Numbered from the stretch's first letter, positions 1-6,978 are shown. The stretch is DNA of 10,225 nt from Nitrososphaeraceae archaeon (GCA_030038695.1 JASHSN010000123.1:1-10225); one strand, 5' to 3'. Made by a program: numbers and translations. The notes: a model not told the origin generated them from the sequence alone.

Positions 1-712
1 TGCCCGTTGCATCATGCTCAATCTTGATAAAACCTCTCGGAGCACCATAATGTATGATATAGCCATTTGGTGTTGCCCCTTTCGTTCCAAGAGGTACTGC
101 CTCTCTCGATCCATTGGTTATAGCATAGTTATTAGTTGTTGGATCCCAGGAAGTTATTTTTACAGAATCAATTTTAAGACTACCGTGAACATCTATATTG
201 TACGGACGAGCAGTGGTAGGGGTGATTTCTTGGTTTGAACTTATTTTCAGCCATCTAGTATCAGTTGAATCTATGCTGAAGGTGACTCCCTTAGCGACTA
301 CTACATTTGCACTAAGAGACCATGTGCCATTTGGAGATTGCTTCAATATACTGGTATCCTTGAGTTTATTGTCAATATCTGTGAATCTGGCTGAGCCACA
401 ACTAACGGTGATTGTTCTCGTAGACTGGCTATAGCTTATGCAACTACGAATAACATTCTTAGATTGAGAAGATGGGGCTGTGCTGCCCTTGTTTGAAGGG
501 TGACCAGAGGAAGAATGTTTGTGTTTTATAGCTTTTGCCTCCTGAATGGATGAGTGAATGACTGGAAATACGATATACTGGGAGATAGTGCGTGAGCCGG
601 CTAAGGCAACAGTAATAAAAAGTAAAACCAATATGGGTATCCAAAAGTTAGTCAAGTTAATAAAAAATTCCAGTGTGACATATATATATTGTTGAGTATT
701 TGCTACTGACAT
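1..712 (-). CDS. Membrane-anchored parallel beta-helix (NosD-like) protein, N-terminal part
   Basis: The frame is open from 712 to the left edge of the window, so 237 residues are visible and the C-terminus is missing. Seen: a hydrophobic segment at about residues 13-38 (ending FWIPILVLLFITVALAGS), a low-complexity Ser/His/Lys linker (residues 60-85), two cysteines (C91 and C105) around RTITVSC, then a beta-rich region with the phrases DSVKITSWDP and GAPRGFIKIEHDATG. That order and wording resemble thaumarchaeal surface proteins whose following part is a right-handed parallel beta-helix (NosD/mannuronan-epimerase-like repeats). The repeats themselves lie outside the window, so the fold is inferred. 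The protein is probably a signal-anchored extracellular protein. The ATG at 712 is preferred because an AT-rich TATA-like element sits about 26 bp upstream; an in-frame ATG at 724 is the alternative and adds MDPA. Confidence 0.75.
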   Translation of the reverse strand, partial: MSVANTQQYIYVTLEFFINLTNFWIPILVLLFITVALAGSRTISQYIVFPVIHSSIQEAKAIKHKHSSSGHPSNKGSTAPSSQSKNVIRSCISYSQSTRTITVSCGSARFTDIDNKLKDTSILKQSPNGTWSLSANVVVAKGVTFSIDSTDTRWLKISSNQEITPTTARPYNIDVHGSLKIDSVKITSWDPTTNNYAITNGSREAVPLGTKGATPNGYIIHYGAPRGFIKIEHDATG

Positions 713-733
713 GGCGGGATCCATTCTTGTAAG

Positions 734-743
734 TAAATCTAAA
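734..743 (-). promoter_or_regulatory. TATA-like element for the beta-helix gene
   Basis: On the minus strand this reads TTTAGATTTA and is centred about 26 bp upstream of the ATG at 712. That is the spacing expected for an archaeal TATA box driving a leaderless transcript. The surrounding DNA is AT-rich, so the match is weak evidence on its own. Confidence 0.35.
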
Positions 744-763
744 TTCGTTGGTTATGCACTATG

Positions 764-791
764 ATTGTAATGGGGGTATTACTATTACAAT
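764..791. repeat. Inverted repeat in a divergent intergenic region
   Basis: ATTGTAAT (764-771) and ATTACAAT (784-791) are perfect reverse complements separated by 12 bp, giving a 20-bp centre-to-centre spacing, about two helical turns. The pair lies between two divergent genes, about 52 bp upstream of the minus-strand start and 80 bp upstream of the plus-strand start. This could be a dimeric regulator site. A shorter nested pair (GTAAT...ATTAC, 767-782) overlaps it. Chance occurrence in AT-rich DNA is possible. Confidence 0.35.
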
Positions 792-871
792 ATGCCAAGG
801 TACTGTTTTTATTATAACGTATAATAATCAATTAGCGATCATTACAAATAAGAATATGATTTAAGAATACA

Positions 872-1381
872 ATGTTGAATAATATAGTAACACAAGAGGC
901 AATAAACCAATGTTTAGGATATATCGACGGATCAAAGAAAGATCAGTTTTTGGAGCTTATAGCAGTAACCCAGATCATCTTAGACGATCCTACATTCGAA
1001 GATTCCATAGCAGGTACAAGTATTCGCGCTAACTACATAACAACTATAATTCGCGAAGAGAAAGGACAATTAAGATTTCAATGTGTGCGTGAAATGTATG
1101 TAGACTTTAGTAAAATACCTATTGATTTTGCTGTTGATAGGGGTCACGAAGATGACCCAATCATAGAATCTTACAGCATATTGGAGAAACACAAACCAAC
1201 GTTACGTGATATCCTTGGGGTTTTAAAAAGGAACTATTTTATGCCACGAGATTTCTCTGACAAGTTGATGATAGATCATATAAATAAATTAAGAGAAATA
1301 TTTACCAAATACGAGATATTGACATTTCCTTCAATAGACATGCCTGCACTCAACATAGGCATAATACCAATTGCTGAATAG
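872..1381 (+). CDS. Hypothetical soluble protein, 169 aa
   Basis: An intact frame from ATG to TAG, in a window where many neighbours are broken. I do not recognise a family. Seen: no signal peptide and no membrane segment; a mixed, fairly acidic composition with an early helical-looking region (residues 8-40), two cysteines (C14 and one in [12 protein letters not shown], about residue 76), an acidic stretch [11 protein letters not shown] near residue 90, and a Lys-rich helix-like segment ([20 protein letters not shown]) near residues 129-148. It ends in a hydrophobic, uncharged tail rich in Ile and Pro. The upstream neighbour is divergent and the downstream one is a convergent pseudogene, so it is probably a single-gene unit. 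AT-rich TATA-like stretches lie at about 808-818 and 843-851; the second would fit a leaderless transcript. Function cannot be inferred. Confidence 0.7.
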   Translation: MLNNIVTQEAINQCLGYIDGSKKDQFLELIAVTQIILDDPTFEDSIAGTSIRANYITTIIREEKGQLRFQCVREMYVDFSKIPIDFAVDRGHEDDPIIESYSILEKHKPTLRDILGVLKRNYFMPRDFSDKLMIDHINKLREIFTKYEILTFPSIDMPALNIGIIPIAE

Positions 1382-1417
1382 CGGTGGAAGGAATAATTTA
1401 ACCGGGTTATTTCTGCA

Positions 1418-2035
1418 AATTTGTGCTATACCTCCGTCGACGAAAAATTCAATACCTGTAATGTAACTGCCGTCATCAGATGCAAGAAAGGCGACTGCTT
1501 TTGCGACCTCATTAGGATTTCACACCCTACCCAGCGGTACGGAGTTGACGAAACTCGTCTTCAACTCTTCGAACTGTTCAGCACTCAGTCCCATACCCAT
1601 GCTAATGGCCATCGGTGTGGATATCGCACCAGGACTGACAGCGTTGACACGGATCTTACGGAGTTTTAGATCAACAGTACTGGAACGAGCGAATGATCGT
1701 ATAGCAGCCTTGGTCGCACCATAAACAATAACGCCCTCAAACCCTTTGGAGCATCCAATCGAAGCAGTCAGAATGATAGAACCACCGTCCAATTCTTTGC
1801 AATTGTGTAGATAAAAGCGACTTTTGTACATTGAATAGCAGGCCCTTTAACGTTGATACTGAATATTTTGTGAAAATGAGATTCAGTAATCGATCCTAAC
1901 GGTAGTAATTCAATAACGCCAGCATTGGCGAAGAGGACATTGATTAGGCCTTTCTGCTAGATTTGAGACATCTCCCTCAACACCGATGACATTTTTGCCA
2001 ATCTGCTTGGCAGTGGCAACTATGCCGCTATTTGC
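1418..2035 (-). pseudogene. Short-chain dehydrogenase/reductase (SDR), multiply broken
   Basis: Classical SDR landmarks appear in order on the minus strand but in different frames: an NSGI-like piece of the N-terminal glycine motif (near 2033), QIGKNVIGVEGDVSNLA (about 2004-1950), LFANAGVIELLPLG with the NAG motif (about 1930), GSIILTAS with the catalytic-type Ser (about 1780), YGATKAA with the YxxxK pair (about 1720), VNAVSPGAISTP, and the C-terminal phrase [10 protein letters not shown] (ending near 1418). Intact SDRs are about 245 residues and NAD(P)-dependent oxidoreductases. Lesions: about 30 residues lost between NSGI and KQIG, a deletion after SNLA, at least two frameshifts around 1790-1850, and a TGA (1520-1522) in [20 protein letters not shown]. 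The normal stop after the C-terminal phrase also seems lost. The longest clean piece (1520-1831) would encode 103 residues. The substrate of the ancestral enzyme is unknown. Confidence 0.9.
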
Positions 2036-2099
2036 ACGGGATTTTTTGCAGAAGTTCTATGTTAATCCTCTTTTGGTAGCTTTTCTCACAATAATATAG

Positions 2100-2315
2100 G
2101 AAAACAACTTCCGTTGGCCATCACTGTACAGCTGGCAGTGCCCCATAGTATACATCTTCCTTTGTTGCAAAATTCAAAGCTGGACAAAATGCGATTCTTT
2201 GAATCGTCACAATAGACTTCCAGATGATACATACAAGAGACTGAAACAAAAATGGAAACGGATGGAAGCAGAAGCTGAGACTTTATTTTTAGTATTTAGT
2301 TCTCCGCTTCTGTGA
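2100..2315 (+). other. Unassigned stop-free frame, possible gene remnant
   Basis: The frame after a TAG (2097-2099) stays open for 71 codons to TGA (2313-2315) but has no good start. The last half looks protein-like: SLNRHNRLPDDTYKRLKQKW followed by KRMEAEAETLF, a charged, helix-like segment. The earlier half has several Cys and Trp residues (QCPIVYIFLCC, SWTKCD). A degraded zinc-binding or helix-turn-helix protein is conceivable, but no recognised motif is complete. On the opposite strand a short frame ending FATKEDVYYGALPAVQ is equally unexplained. I see no other feature between 2036 and 2469. Confidence 0.2.
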
Positions 2316-2469
2316 TGATGTATTAACATTTCTATGATAAATGTATAAGTGTATATTACTCAACATACGTGTGGCACGGTGTGTTACAACATCCCACGCT
2401 AGTCGTTACGGAGTCTAGGGGTGTATTTCACGTTGAAAAGGTTGTTGAATAAGAAGTAGAAACTTTATT

Positions 2470-2649
2470 ATGAACCGTGCACTATACATACTAATCATAT
2501 ATGATATGCAAATAAGTGGGCTAGTGATATTAGTTGTCCTGAGCATTATACTTTTTGAAGTATTCCCAGAGAAAAGTGTTTGGTCGATCCCTGTCCGACA
2601 AGCAGATGAACATATGATTGCTGTTCCGGGCTCAGGACTTTATTATTAG
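2470..2649 (+). CDS. Small single-pass membrane protein with DEHM...PG motif, 59 aa
   Basis: An ATG-to-TAG frame too short for usual length cut-offs. Seen: an N-terminal hydrophobic helix at about residues 16-31 (SGLVILVVLSIILFEV), then FPEKSVWSIPVRQADEHM followed by IAVPGSGLYY at the C-terminus. The tail closely parallels the broken minus-strand copy at 3497-3700 (VPVKSIFSISIKPDDEHM then MEIPGLRGY), sharing P, KS, SI, DEHM, PG and Y in register. The resemblance supports this being a real gene family rather than a chance frame. Past the TAG, the same frame continues with basic residues (GKNKKRIK), as in the basic tail of the other copy, so the stop may itself be a truncation. It lies directly upstream of the response regulator, whose frame overlaps its end. 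Function unknown; a membrane partner of the signalling gene is an inference from position. Confidence 0.6.
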   Translation: MNRALYILIIYDMQISGLVILVVLSIILFEVFPEKSVWSIPVRQADEHMIAVPGSGLYY

Positions 2650-3086
2650 GGCAAAAACAAGAAACGCATAAAACTCTCACCAAAGAACAGCAACGATTTT
2701 GGAAAAGAATACTGATTGTAGATGACGATGTAGATATCACTACAACTTTCAAAGTAGGTATAGAAGAGAGCAATAAAAATGATAGTAACAAATGCAGAAT
2801 TGAGGTCTATGCATCTAATGATCCTATTGTAGCATTGTCTGATTTCAAACCAAATTTATATGATCTCCTTCTGGTTGACATTAACATGCCATATATGAAC
2901 GGATTTGAATTATGTGAGAAGATTTTGGTTACCGACATTAATGTCAGAATTTGTTTCATGTCTGCTGTAGAGATAAACCGTGAGGGACTGAGAGAGATAT
3001 ATCCATCACTAGGCTTAGGATGCTACATCAGAAAGCCGGTCAGTATAGATTATTTGCTCGAAAGGATCAGATCAGAATTGGATTAA
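2610..3086 (+). CDS. Stand-alone receiver-domain response regulator, no canonical start codon
   Basis: Recognisable coding begins near 2682 (KEQQRFWKRILIVDDD) and runs to a stop at 3084-3086, about 130 residues, one receiver domain with no output domain. All receiver landmarks are present: the acidic DDD after ILIV (2721-2729), the phospho-acceptor Asp in LLVDINMPYMNGFE (codon 2877-2879), the Ser in CFMSA (2961-2963) and the Lys in IRKPV (3033-3035). Stand-alone receivers relay phosphate from a histidine kinase, here plausibly the kinase at 3738-5933, though this is inference. Oddity: the frame is open back to a TGA at 2607-2609 but contains no ATG, GTG or TTG before the TTG at 2835, which is inside the domain and would remove the acidic pocket. 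Either the start was lost by mutation, an uncommon start is used, or a frameshift separated it from the 59-residue membrane ORF just upstream. Confidence 0.75.
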   Translation, partial: TYDCCSGLRTLLLGQKQETHKTLTKEQQRFWKRILIVDDDVDITTTFKVGIEESNKNDSNKCRIEVYASNDPIVALSDFKPNLYDLLLVDINMPYMNGFELCEKILVTDINVRICFMSAVEINREGLREIYPSLGLGCYIRKPVSIDYLLERIRSELD

Positions 3087-3496
3087 GTATATGTATGGGT
3101 GGTGCATCCTCAGACCAGTCTTAACAAGTGTGCAGTCAACATTGAAATATTCAGGCTCCGCATGCTAATCCAAAGACTCAAAAGACCTTGATCAAACGTG
3201 GATTAAGCGCTGCGAAGATGCATATTTTGGAACATGTGGTATAATTGCCTAACATGTTAGAAAGAATAAACTCTACAATTCTGTTAAAAATCACTCTCCT
3301 AGTTATCGTGTAAATTGGCCTAATTGTTTGTAGTTTCGATGTTTTTGCCGTAATTTCAGCCTCAACAATTATCATTGGGAATTTCAATCATATGCTGGCA
3401 AGAATAGATATCTTACTTCCAATCTTCTGTTACAAACAGAAAAATATTTGGATGGGACTTCGAATCAGGATTCTCCTTCTCTGGCGACACTGTTTC
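3087..3496. other. Region without an assignable gene; signal-peptide-like start at 3254
   Basis: On the plus strand an ATG at 3254 begins MLERINSTILLKITLLVIV, then a TAA (3311-3313), then IGLIVCSFDVFAVISAS in the same frame. If the TAA is read through, this looks like an N-terminal signal peptide with a cleavage-like end, and the frame then stays open to about 3532 without further recognisable sequence. It may be the head of a dead secreted-protein gene. An imperfect inverted repeat (GCTAATCCA at 3164-3172, TGGATTAAGC at 3199-3208) also lies here. Nothing else supportable. Confidence 0.25.
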
Positions 3497-3700
3497 TCAT
3501 CTCATCTTAGTCTTTTGTATCAATAATTTTGAATAACCTCTTAATCCTGGAATTTCCATCATATGTTCATCGTCAGGTTTAATAGAGATGGAAAATACTT
3601 TTTACTGGCACTACTACAAAAAATACAATGAAGATGATTGTTACTGCTGTACCAAAGCAATACCACAGGAGTTTGAGACTGTTGTGTTCCTTCTATCCAT
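3497..3700 (-). pseudogene. Frameshifted second copy of the DEHM...PG small membrane protein
   Basis: On the minus strand an ATG at 3700, 37 bp below the stop of the histidine kinase, begins MDR and then shifts frame to KEHNSLKLLWYCFG, TAVTIIFIVFFVVVPVKSIF, a clear transmembrane helix. A second shift in or near a TTTT run leads to SISIKPDDEHMMEIPGLRGY, then SKLLIQKTKMR and TGA (3497-3499). Repairing two single-base indels gives about 67 residues: a short N-terminus, one membrane helix and a conserved C-terminal tail. The tail aligns residue for residue with the copy at 2470-2649. Its position downstream of the kinase on the same strand suggests former co-transcription. Function unknown. Confidence 0.65.
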
Positions 3701-3737
3701 GTTCATTTATTTCTCGCAGCTTTCCGATACCCTCGAG

Positions 3738-5933
3738 CTATCCGCTAAAGTCCTTATGAAGAGGTAAGCTAAATCCAAAGGTAGCTCCTTTTCCGGAAGG
3801 GTAATTATTCTTTCCCCATATCCTACCACCGTGAGCTTCGATTATGTTTTTTGATATGAAGAGACCAAGTCCGGTACCTGCTATAGATTTTGTAGTGGTT
3901 GTGGCAAATTTCGTGAAAAGTTTAGGTAATATTTCAGAATCTATCCCAGAGCCAGTATCGTTTATACTCACAACAATGTTGTTGCTATTTGGTATCACAA
4001 CCGCGGTTATAGTACCTTCCTTTGTAAATTTAATAGCATTACCTAGAAGATTTGAAATTACTTGATTAATCCTGCTCTTGTCTGCCACGATGAAGATGTC
4101 CTCTTTAGAACCTGTAAACTCTAATTTCAGATTAGTAGTAGCTTTGTGTTCTTTAATGACCCGGTTGTAGTCCGCAATAGTGTGCAATATCATGTCATTT
4201 AATTTGAATGACTCTTTTTTTAGATCTAGCGATTTGCTTTCTATTCTGCTGACGTCTAGAATGTCTTGAGTAAGCCTTTGAAGTCTTTGTGCATTTCTAA
4301 GGATGGTATCAAGTAATTGTTGTTGTTCGCTATCCTTTGTCTTGGAACGTAGAATTTGTGCTAGACCAAGTATTGGTTGCATAGGGGTACGTAATTCATG
4401 AGCCGCTATATTCACAAAATCATCCTTGAGCTTTTCTGATTCTTTTAGTTTTTGATACAATTCGGTTTGTTTCCATAATCTCTCAAATATTCCGACATAC
4501 GATAAGACACCGGCTTTGCTATTAGAATATGTTGATAGCCCTATAGCCTCATCAAAAGTTGTCTTCGAATCGTCTCTTATTTCCATTACTAGGGACATCT
4601 TTCTGTCAACTACTAGGATAGTAGCCATCGTGCCAGACGTTTGCTCGGTATATCTAATTTCTATAGTAGGGTTATAAATAGGTCTTCGCCCTAGTTCTTC
4701 CCCTACCTCTTGGTTGAATCTAGCTCCAACTTCTTCATTATAGGGAACCAAAATTCTAACCTTTACTCCCCGTTCTTTTGCCGCCTGTATAGCTAGCGGT
4801 GTTGCTCCGATTTTTGTCTGCCGAATAAATGCATTGCTAGTAGGAAAATTGAATAATACTTCTTCTTTAGCATTCTTTACAAGATCTAAGTAAAGAAGAC
4901 GAGATCTGGCTGATCTAGGAATGACTTCAATATCAGCCAAATCCACTCCCTCTTTGAGATCATTTATTCTATCCATGGCGTCTATCGAGTTATCCCACAA
5001 TTGTTCAAAGAGGCAATCATAGTGATCAATATAGATGGGTTCATTACTAACTAACAAGCTACTAATCATCTTACCCCCCTCCATCTTTTCTGCCGTAGCC
5101 AGAAATTCTTTATTAGAGATACAAAAGCTTAATGGTGTAAGATTTTTTGTGTGTCTAATTTGTACTCCTTCATTTAACAGCAAGGTTGCTAATCCTCGAT
5201 TGTCCTTGGTGATGGTTGTAATGAACCTTATCCCTTTATGTTCACCTCTTCTGTGCCTAGCCAAGACTTTTTTGTATGATCCACGAAAGTTATTGTAAAT
5301 TAGTTCGACTCCACCTGGATGAGAAGCTATTTTAATTTCATTAGAGGATTCAATATTCTTATTTATTCTTTTGGCAATTTCGCTAATATTCTTTAGCGCA
5401 ACAGTTTCAATATGTTCTATTCCTTCTTCTATTTCTTTAATTCTCTGTTCAGCTGGCGTTGCCTTATTCCACAGGATTTCGAATACATATTGGTGCTGTT
5501 GTATATCTTCTATGACATTGTTGTAGACTGCATGCGGTATAGTCGTTGTTAAACACTTTTCAGATAGACTAGCATCGGTTGTGGATATAGCAATGTATTC
5601 GGAATCGCTTACTCCAAAATTTCCCTTGACTCCATCTAAATGTCTGAGTTCTACAATCTCTATAAACTCTTTAGTGCAGGAAATATTCTCTCGTTTGATC
5701 TCAGTGATAAACCTCAATCTTGTACCCCTACTTTTTGCTTCCAAGATTGCATTCTTTACTGCTTCAAAACCAAAAGGTATTACTGACAACGATCTAACAT
5801 CGGCAAAATAATCCCACCTCCTATTTGTTTTGTGAAGAATATGCAGATGGGTGTCGATTATGATCTTAGTATCACGTAATACCTCAATCCTCCCGGCATC
5901 GATTTTTATATTGGCAGTCATAGGTGCATTCAT
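3738..5933 (-). CDS. Soluble sensor histidine kinase with three tandem PLD-like sensor modules
   Basis: An intact 731-residue protein. Kinase core: HisKA helix with phospho-acceptor His512 in AAHELRTP, N box RINQVISNLLGNAIKF (621-636), G1 box DTGSGID (659-665), F-box region KLFTKF, and G2 GTGLGL (686-691); it ends soon after the ATPase domain with no receiver. Residues 1-490 have no membrane segment and hold three related modules, each ending in a hydrophobic-LW phrase: about 50-155 (FEILWNK), 205-315 (LFEQLWDNS) and 340-488 (IFERLWKQT). The first two are followed by similar linkers (IKEIEEGIE, INDLKEGVD). The modules carry RGTRLRFITEI, KGIRFITTI and RGVKVRILV as matching strands, like phospholipase-D-like/TrmB-type ligand-binding domains, without an HKD catalytic motif. 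It autophosphorylates from ATP in the cytoplasm on an unknown cue. The first ATG is used; a second in-frame Met follows at residue 5. A possible TATA (CTTTATA, minus strand, about 6005-6011) would give a leader of about 50 nt. Confidence 0.93.
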   Translation of the reverse strand: MNAPMTANIKIDAGRIEVLRDTKIIIDTHLHILHKTNRRWDYFADVRSLSVIPFGFEAVKNAILEAKSRGTRLRFITEIKRENISCTKEFIEIVELRHLDGVKGNFGVSDSEYIAISTTDASLSEKCLTTTIPHAVYNNVIEDIQQHQYVFEILWNKATPAEQRIKEIEEGIEHIETVALKNISEIAKRINKNIESSNEIKIASHPGGVELIYNNFRGSYKKVLARHRRGEHKGIRFITTITKDNRGLATLLLNEGVQIRHTKNLTPLSFCISNKEFLATAEKMEGGKMISSLLVSNEPIYIDHYDCLFEQLWDNSIDAMDRINDLKEGVDLADIEVIPRSARSRLLYLDLVKNAKEEVLFNFPTSNAFIRQTKIGATPLAIQAAKERGVKVRILVPYNEEVGARFNQEVGEELGRRPIYNPTIEIRYTEQTSGTMATILVVDRKMSLVMEIRDDSKTTFDEAIGLSTYSNSKAGVLSYVGIFERLWKQTELYQKLKESEKLKDDFVNIAAHELRTPMQPILGLAQILRSKTKDSEQQQLLDTILRNAQRLQRLTQDILDVSRIESKSLDLKKESFKLNDMILHTIADYNRVIKEHKATTNLKLEFTGSKEDIFIVADKSRINQVISNLLGNAIKFTKEGTITAVVIPNSNNIVVSINDTGSGIDSEILPKLFTKFATTTTKSIAGTGLGLFISKNIIEAHGGRIWGKNNYPSGKGATFGFSLPLHKDFSG

Positions 5934-6089
5934 ATCAGCTGTATCTTAATTTCATACCGTGGGTCATGACAGTTCGAATACCACAACACTGATATGGTAG
6001 GAACTATAAAGATATTACTAGACATACGTGCTACATTGTCCCACCATATAGCGTATGGCAGATAGAATTTAGATCGAATCTTTCTATTG

Positions 6090-6097
6090 TTTAATAA
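6090..6097 (+). promoter_or_regulatory. TATA box of the broken kinase paralogue
   Basis: TTTAATAA is centred about 24 bp upstream of the ATG at 6117, the spacing expected for an archaeal leaderless transcript. It supports 6117, rather than the more distal in-frame ATG at 6087, as the original start. The region 5934-6116 separates two divergent, related signalling genes. Confidence 0.4.
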
Positions 6098-6116
6098 TGC
6101 GTCTGTTAACTATACC

Positions 6117-6440
6117 ATGACTAATTCCCCGCCTTTTAATGATCTTGTAGAAAAAATGGTATTTCATCGTACTGAAACGGTTATCAGTGAAGAATTGCTA
6201 TTTTTCTCTAAAACTCGACAACTCATTGAAACATGCATGGATTCTACGAGGCCATCATTCGCTATCGGGATCGAATCAATAAAGAGGCCGTCATTGATAT
6301 CAAAAGTAGAGGTGTGAAATTGAGGTAGCTAACCGACATCAAAGATGCTAATATTTCCTATTGCAAAAAGCTGATGTCGATTGTAGACGAGGTTCGGCAT
6401 CTTGATTAGATCAAAGGCAATTTTATGGTAAGAGAGATGG
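6117..6440 (+). pseudogene. N-terminal fragment of a PLD-like-sensor histidine kinase
   Basis: Translation from 6117 starts MTNSPPFNDLVEKMVFHRTE and continues through FFSKTRQLIETCMDSTRPSF. After a frameshift near 6278 it reads KEAVIDIKSRGVKLR, then a TAG (6326-6328), LTDIKDANISYCKKLMSIVD, EVRHLD, a second TAG (6407-6409) and IKGNFMV. It follows the first sensor module of the intact neighbour kinase in order: KSRGVKLR/LTDIK against KSRGTRLRFITEIK, NISYCKKLMSIVDEVRHLD against NISCTKEFIEIVELRHLD, and IKGNF against VKGNF. Only about 105 residues of the sensor remain; the rest of the sensor and the whole kinase core are absent. It is divergent to the intact kinase, so this was probably a back-to-back pair of paralogous sensors. 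Lesions: one frameshift, two stops and a deletion of everything downstream. Confidence 0.85.
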
Positions 6441-6456
6441 AATGTTTGCGTACTAG

Positions 6457-6699
6457 GTTACTAAATGGTTCAGCAAGGACGACAGTTTGGATGTTACAGG
6501 TTGCATTGCAAGTTCGTACCTTTCAAATAATCTTGTATGTACCGCAACCACTTCCTTTCCATTACTTACAGAAAAATCTAGCAACAGCTTTAAAGTATAC
6601 AATAAAATATCCTCAGAAGGGTTCACAGTCATTCATCCGATCTCGGTCGGTGATTTAAACTGGTTAAGCTCTGAAGCAGACCTGTTCAGGGTCGTCTAG
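6457..6699 (+). pseudogene. C-terminal remnant of an unidentified protein
   Basis: A stop-free frame of about 80 codons after a TAG at 6454-6456, ending at TAG 6697-6699. It reads as genuine protein: WFSKDDSLDVTGCIASSYLS, NNLVCTATTSFPLLTEKSS, NSFKVYNKISSEGFTVIHP, VGDLNWLSSEADLFRVV. The two cysteines, the Ser/Thr-rich strand pattern and lack of a charged-helix signature suggest a small secreted or beta-rich domain, but I do not recognise the family. No credible start exists (an internal TTG at 6487 is the only option), and it abuts the broken sensor directly, so an earlier deletion probably joined two unrelated gene ends. A shifted frame at 6425-6658 overlaps it and is less protein-like. Confidence 0.4.
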
Positions 6700-6714
6700 T
6701 TTTATAAGGCCTGG

Positions 6715-6978
6715 CTAAGAATCAGCACCGATTTTCACCAGCGTCTTACCAAGGTTTTCGCCATTGAATAGTGCTATGAAGGCTTTTGGAGCGTTCTCAA
6801 GACCTTCAAATATTGTTTCCTTCCATTTAATCTTTCCATCCTCAATCCATTTGGCTATATCATTAAGAAACTGATTTGTCATACCATAATGGTCCCTGAC
6901 AACGAATCCTTGAAGCTGAGTCTCTTTGTAACTAACTGCTAAAAGTATAGGTGTACTGTTGGCGTTGACGATTTTAGC
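6715..6978 (-). pseudogene. C-terminal fragment of CurA/YncB-type NADP-dependent oxidoreductase
   Basis: The minus-strand frame between TAA (just upstream of 6978) and TAG (6715-6717) encodes 87 residues: AKIVNANSTPILLAVSYKET, QLQGFVVRDHYGMTNQFLND, then KWIEDGKIKWKETIFEGLEN, APKAFIALFNGENLGKTLVK. The phrase order GF-V-DHY ... W-EGKIK ... EGLENAPKAF--LF-GENLGK--VK is the signature C-terminus of zinc-independent medium-chain dehydrogenases of the prostaglandin-reductase/CurA (YncB) group. Intact members are about 335 residues, so roughly the last quarter remains; the catalytic and Rossmann portions are absent. The fragment has no frameshift of its own, which suggests that a deletion rather than slow point decay removed the 5' end. 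Confidence 0.85.

Noticed and set aside
2546..2791. Open frame of 81 codons on the minus strand
   Set aside because: It is antisense to the membrane ORF and the receiver, both of which have clear motifs on the plus strand; its Ser/Val-rich translation is the mirror of their codons.
3164..3208. Imperfect inverted repeat GCTAATCCA...TGGATTAAGC as a terminator or attachment site
   Set aside because: A 26-bp loop, one bulged base, no T-run and no neighbouring tRNA or integrase; likely chance.
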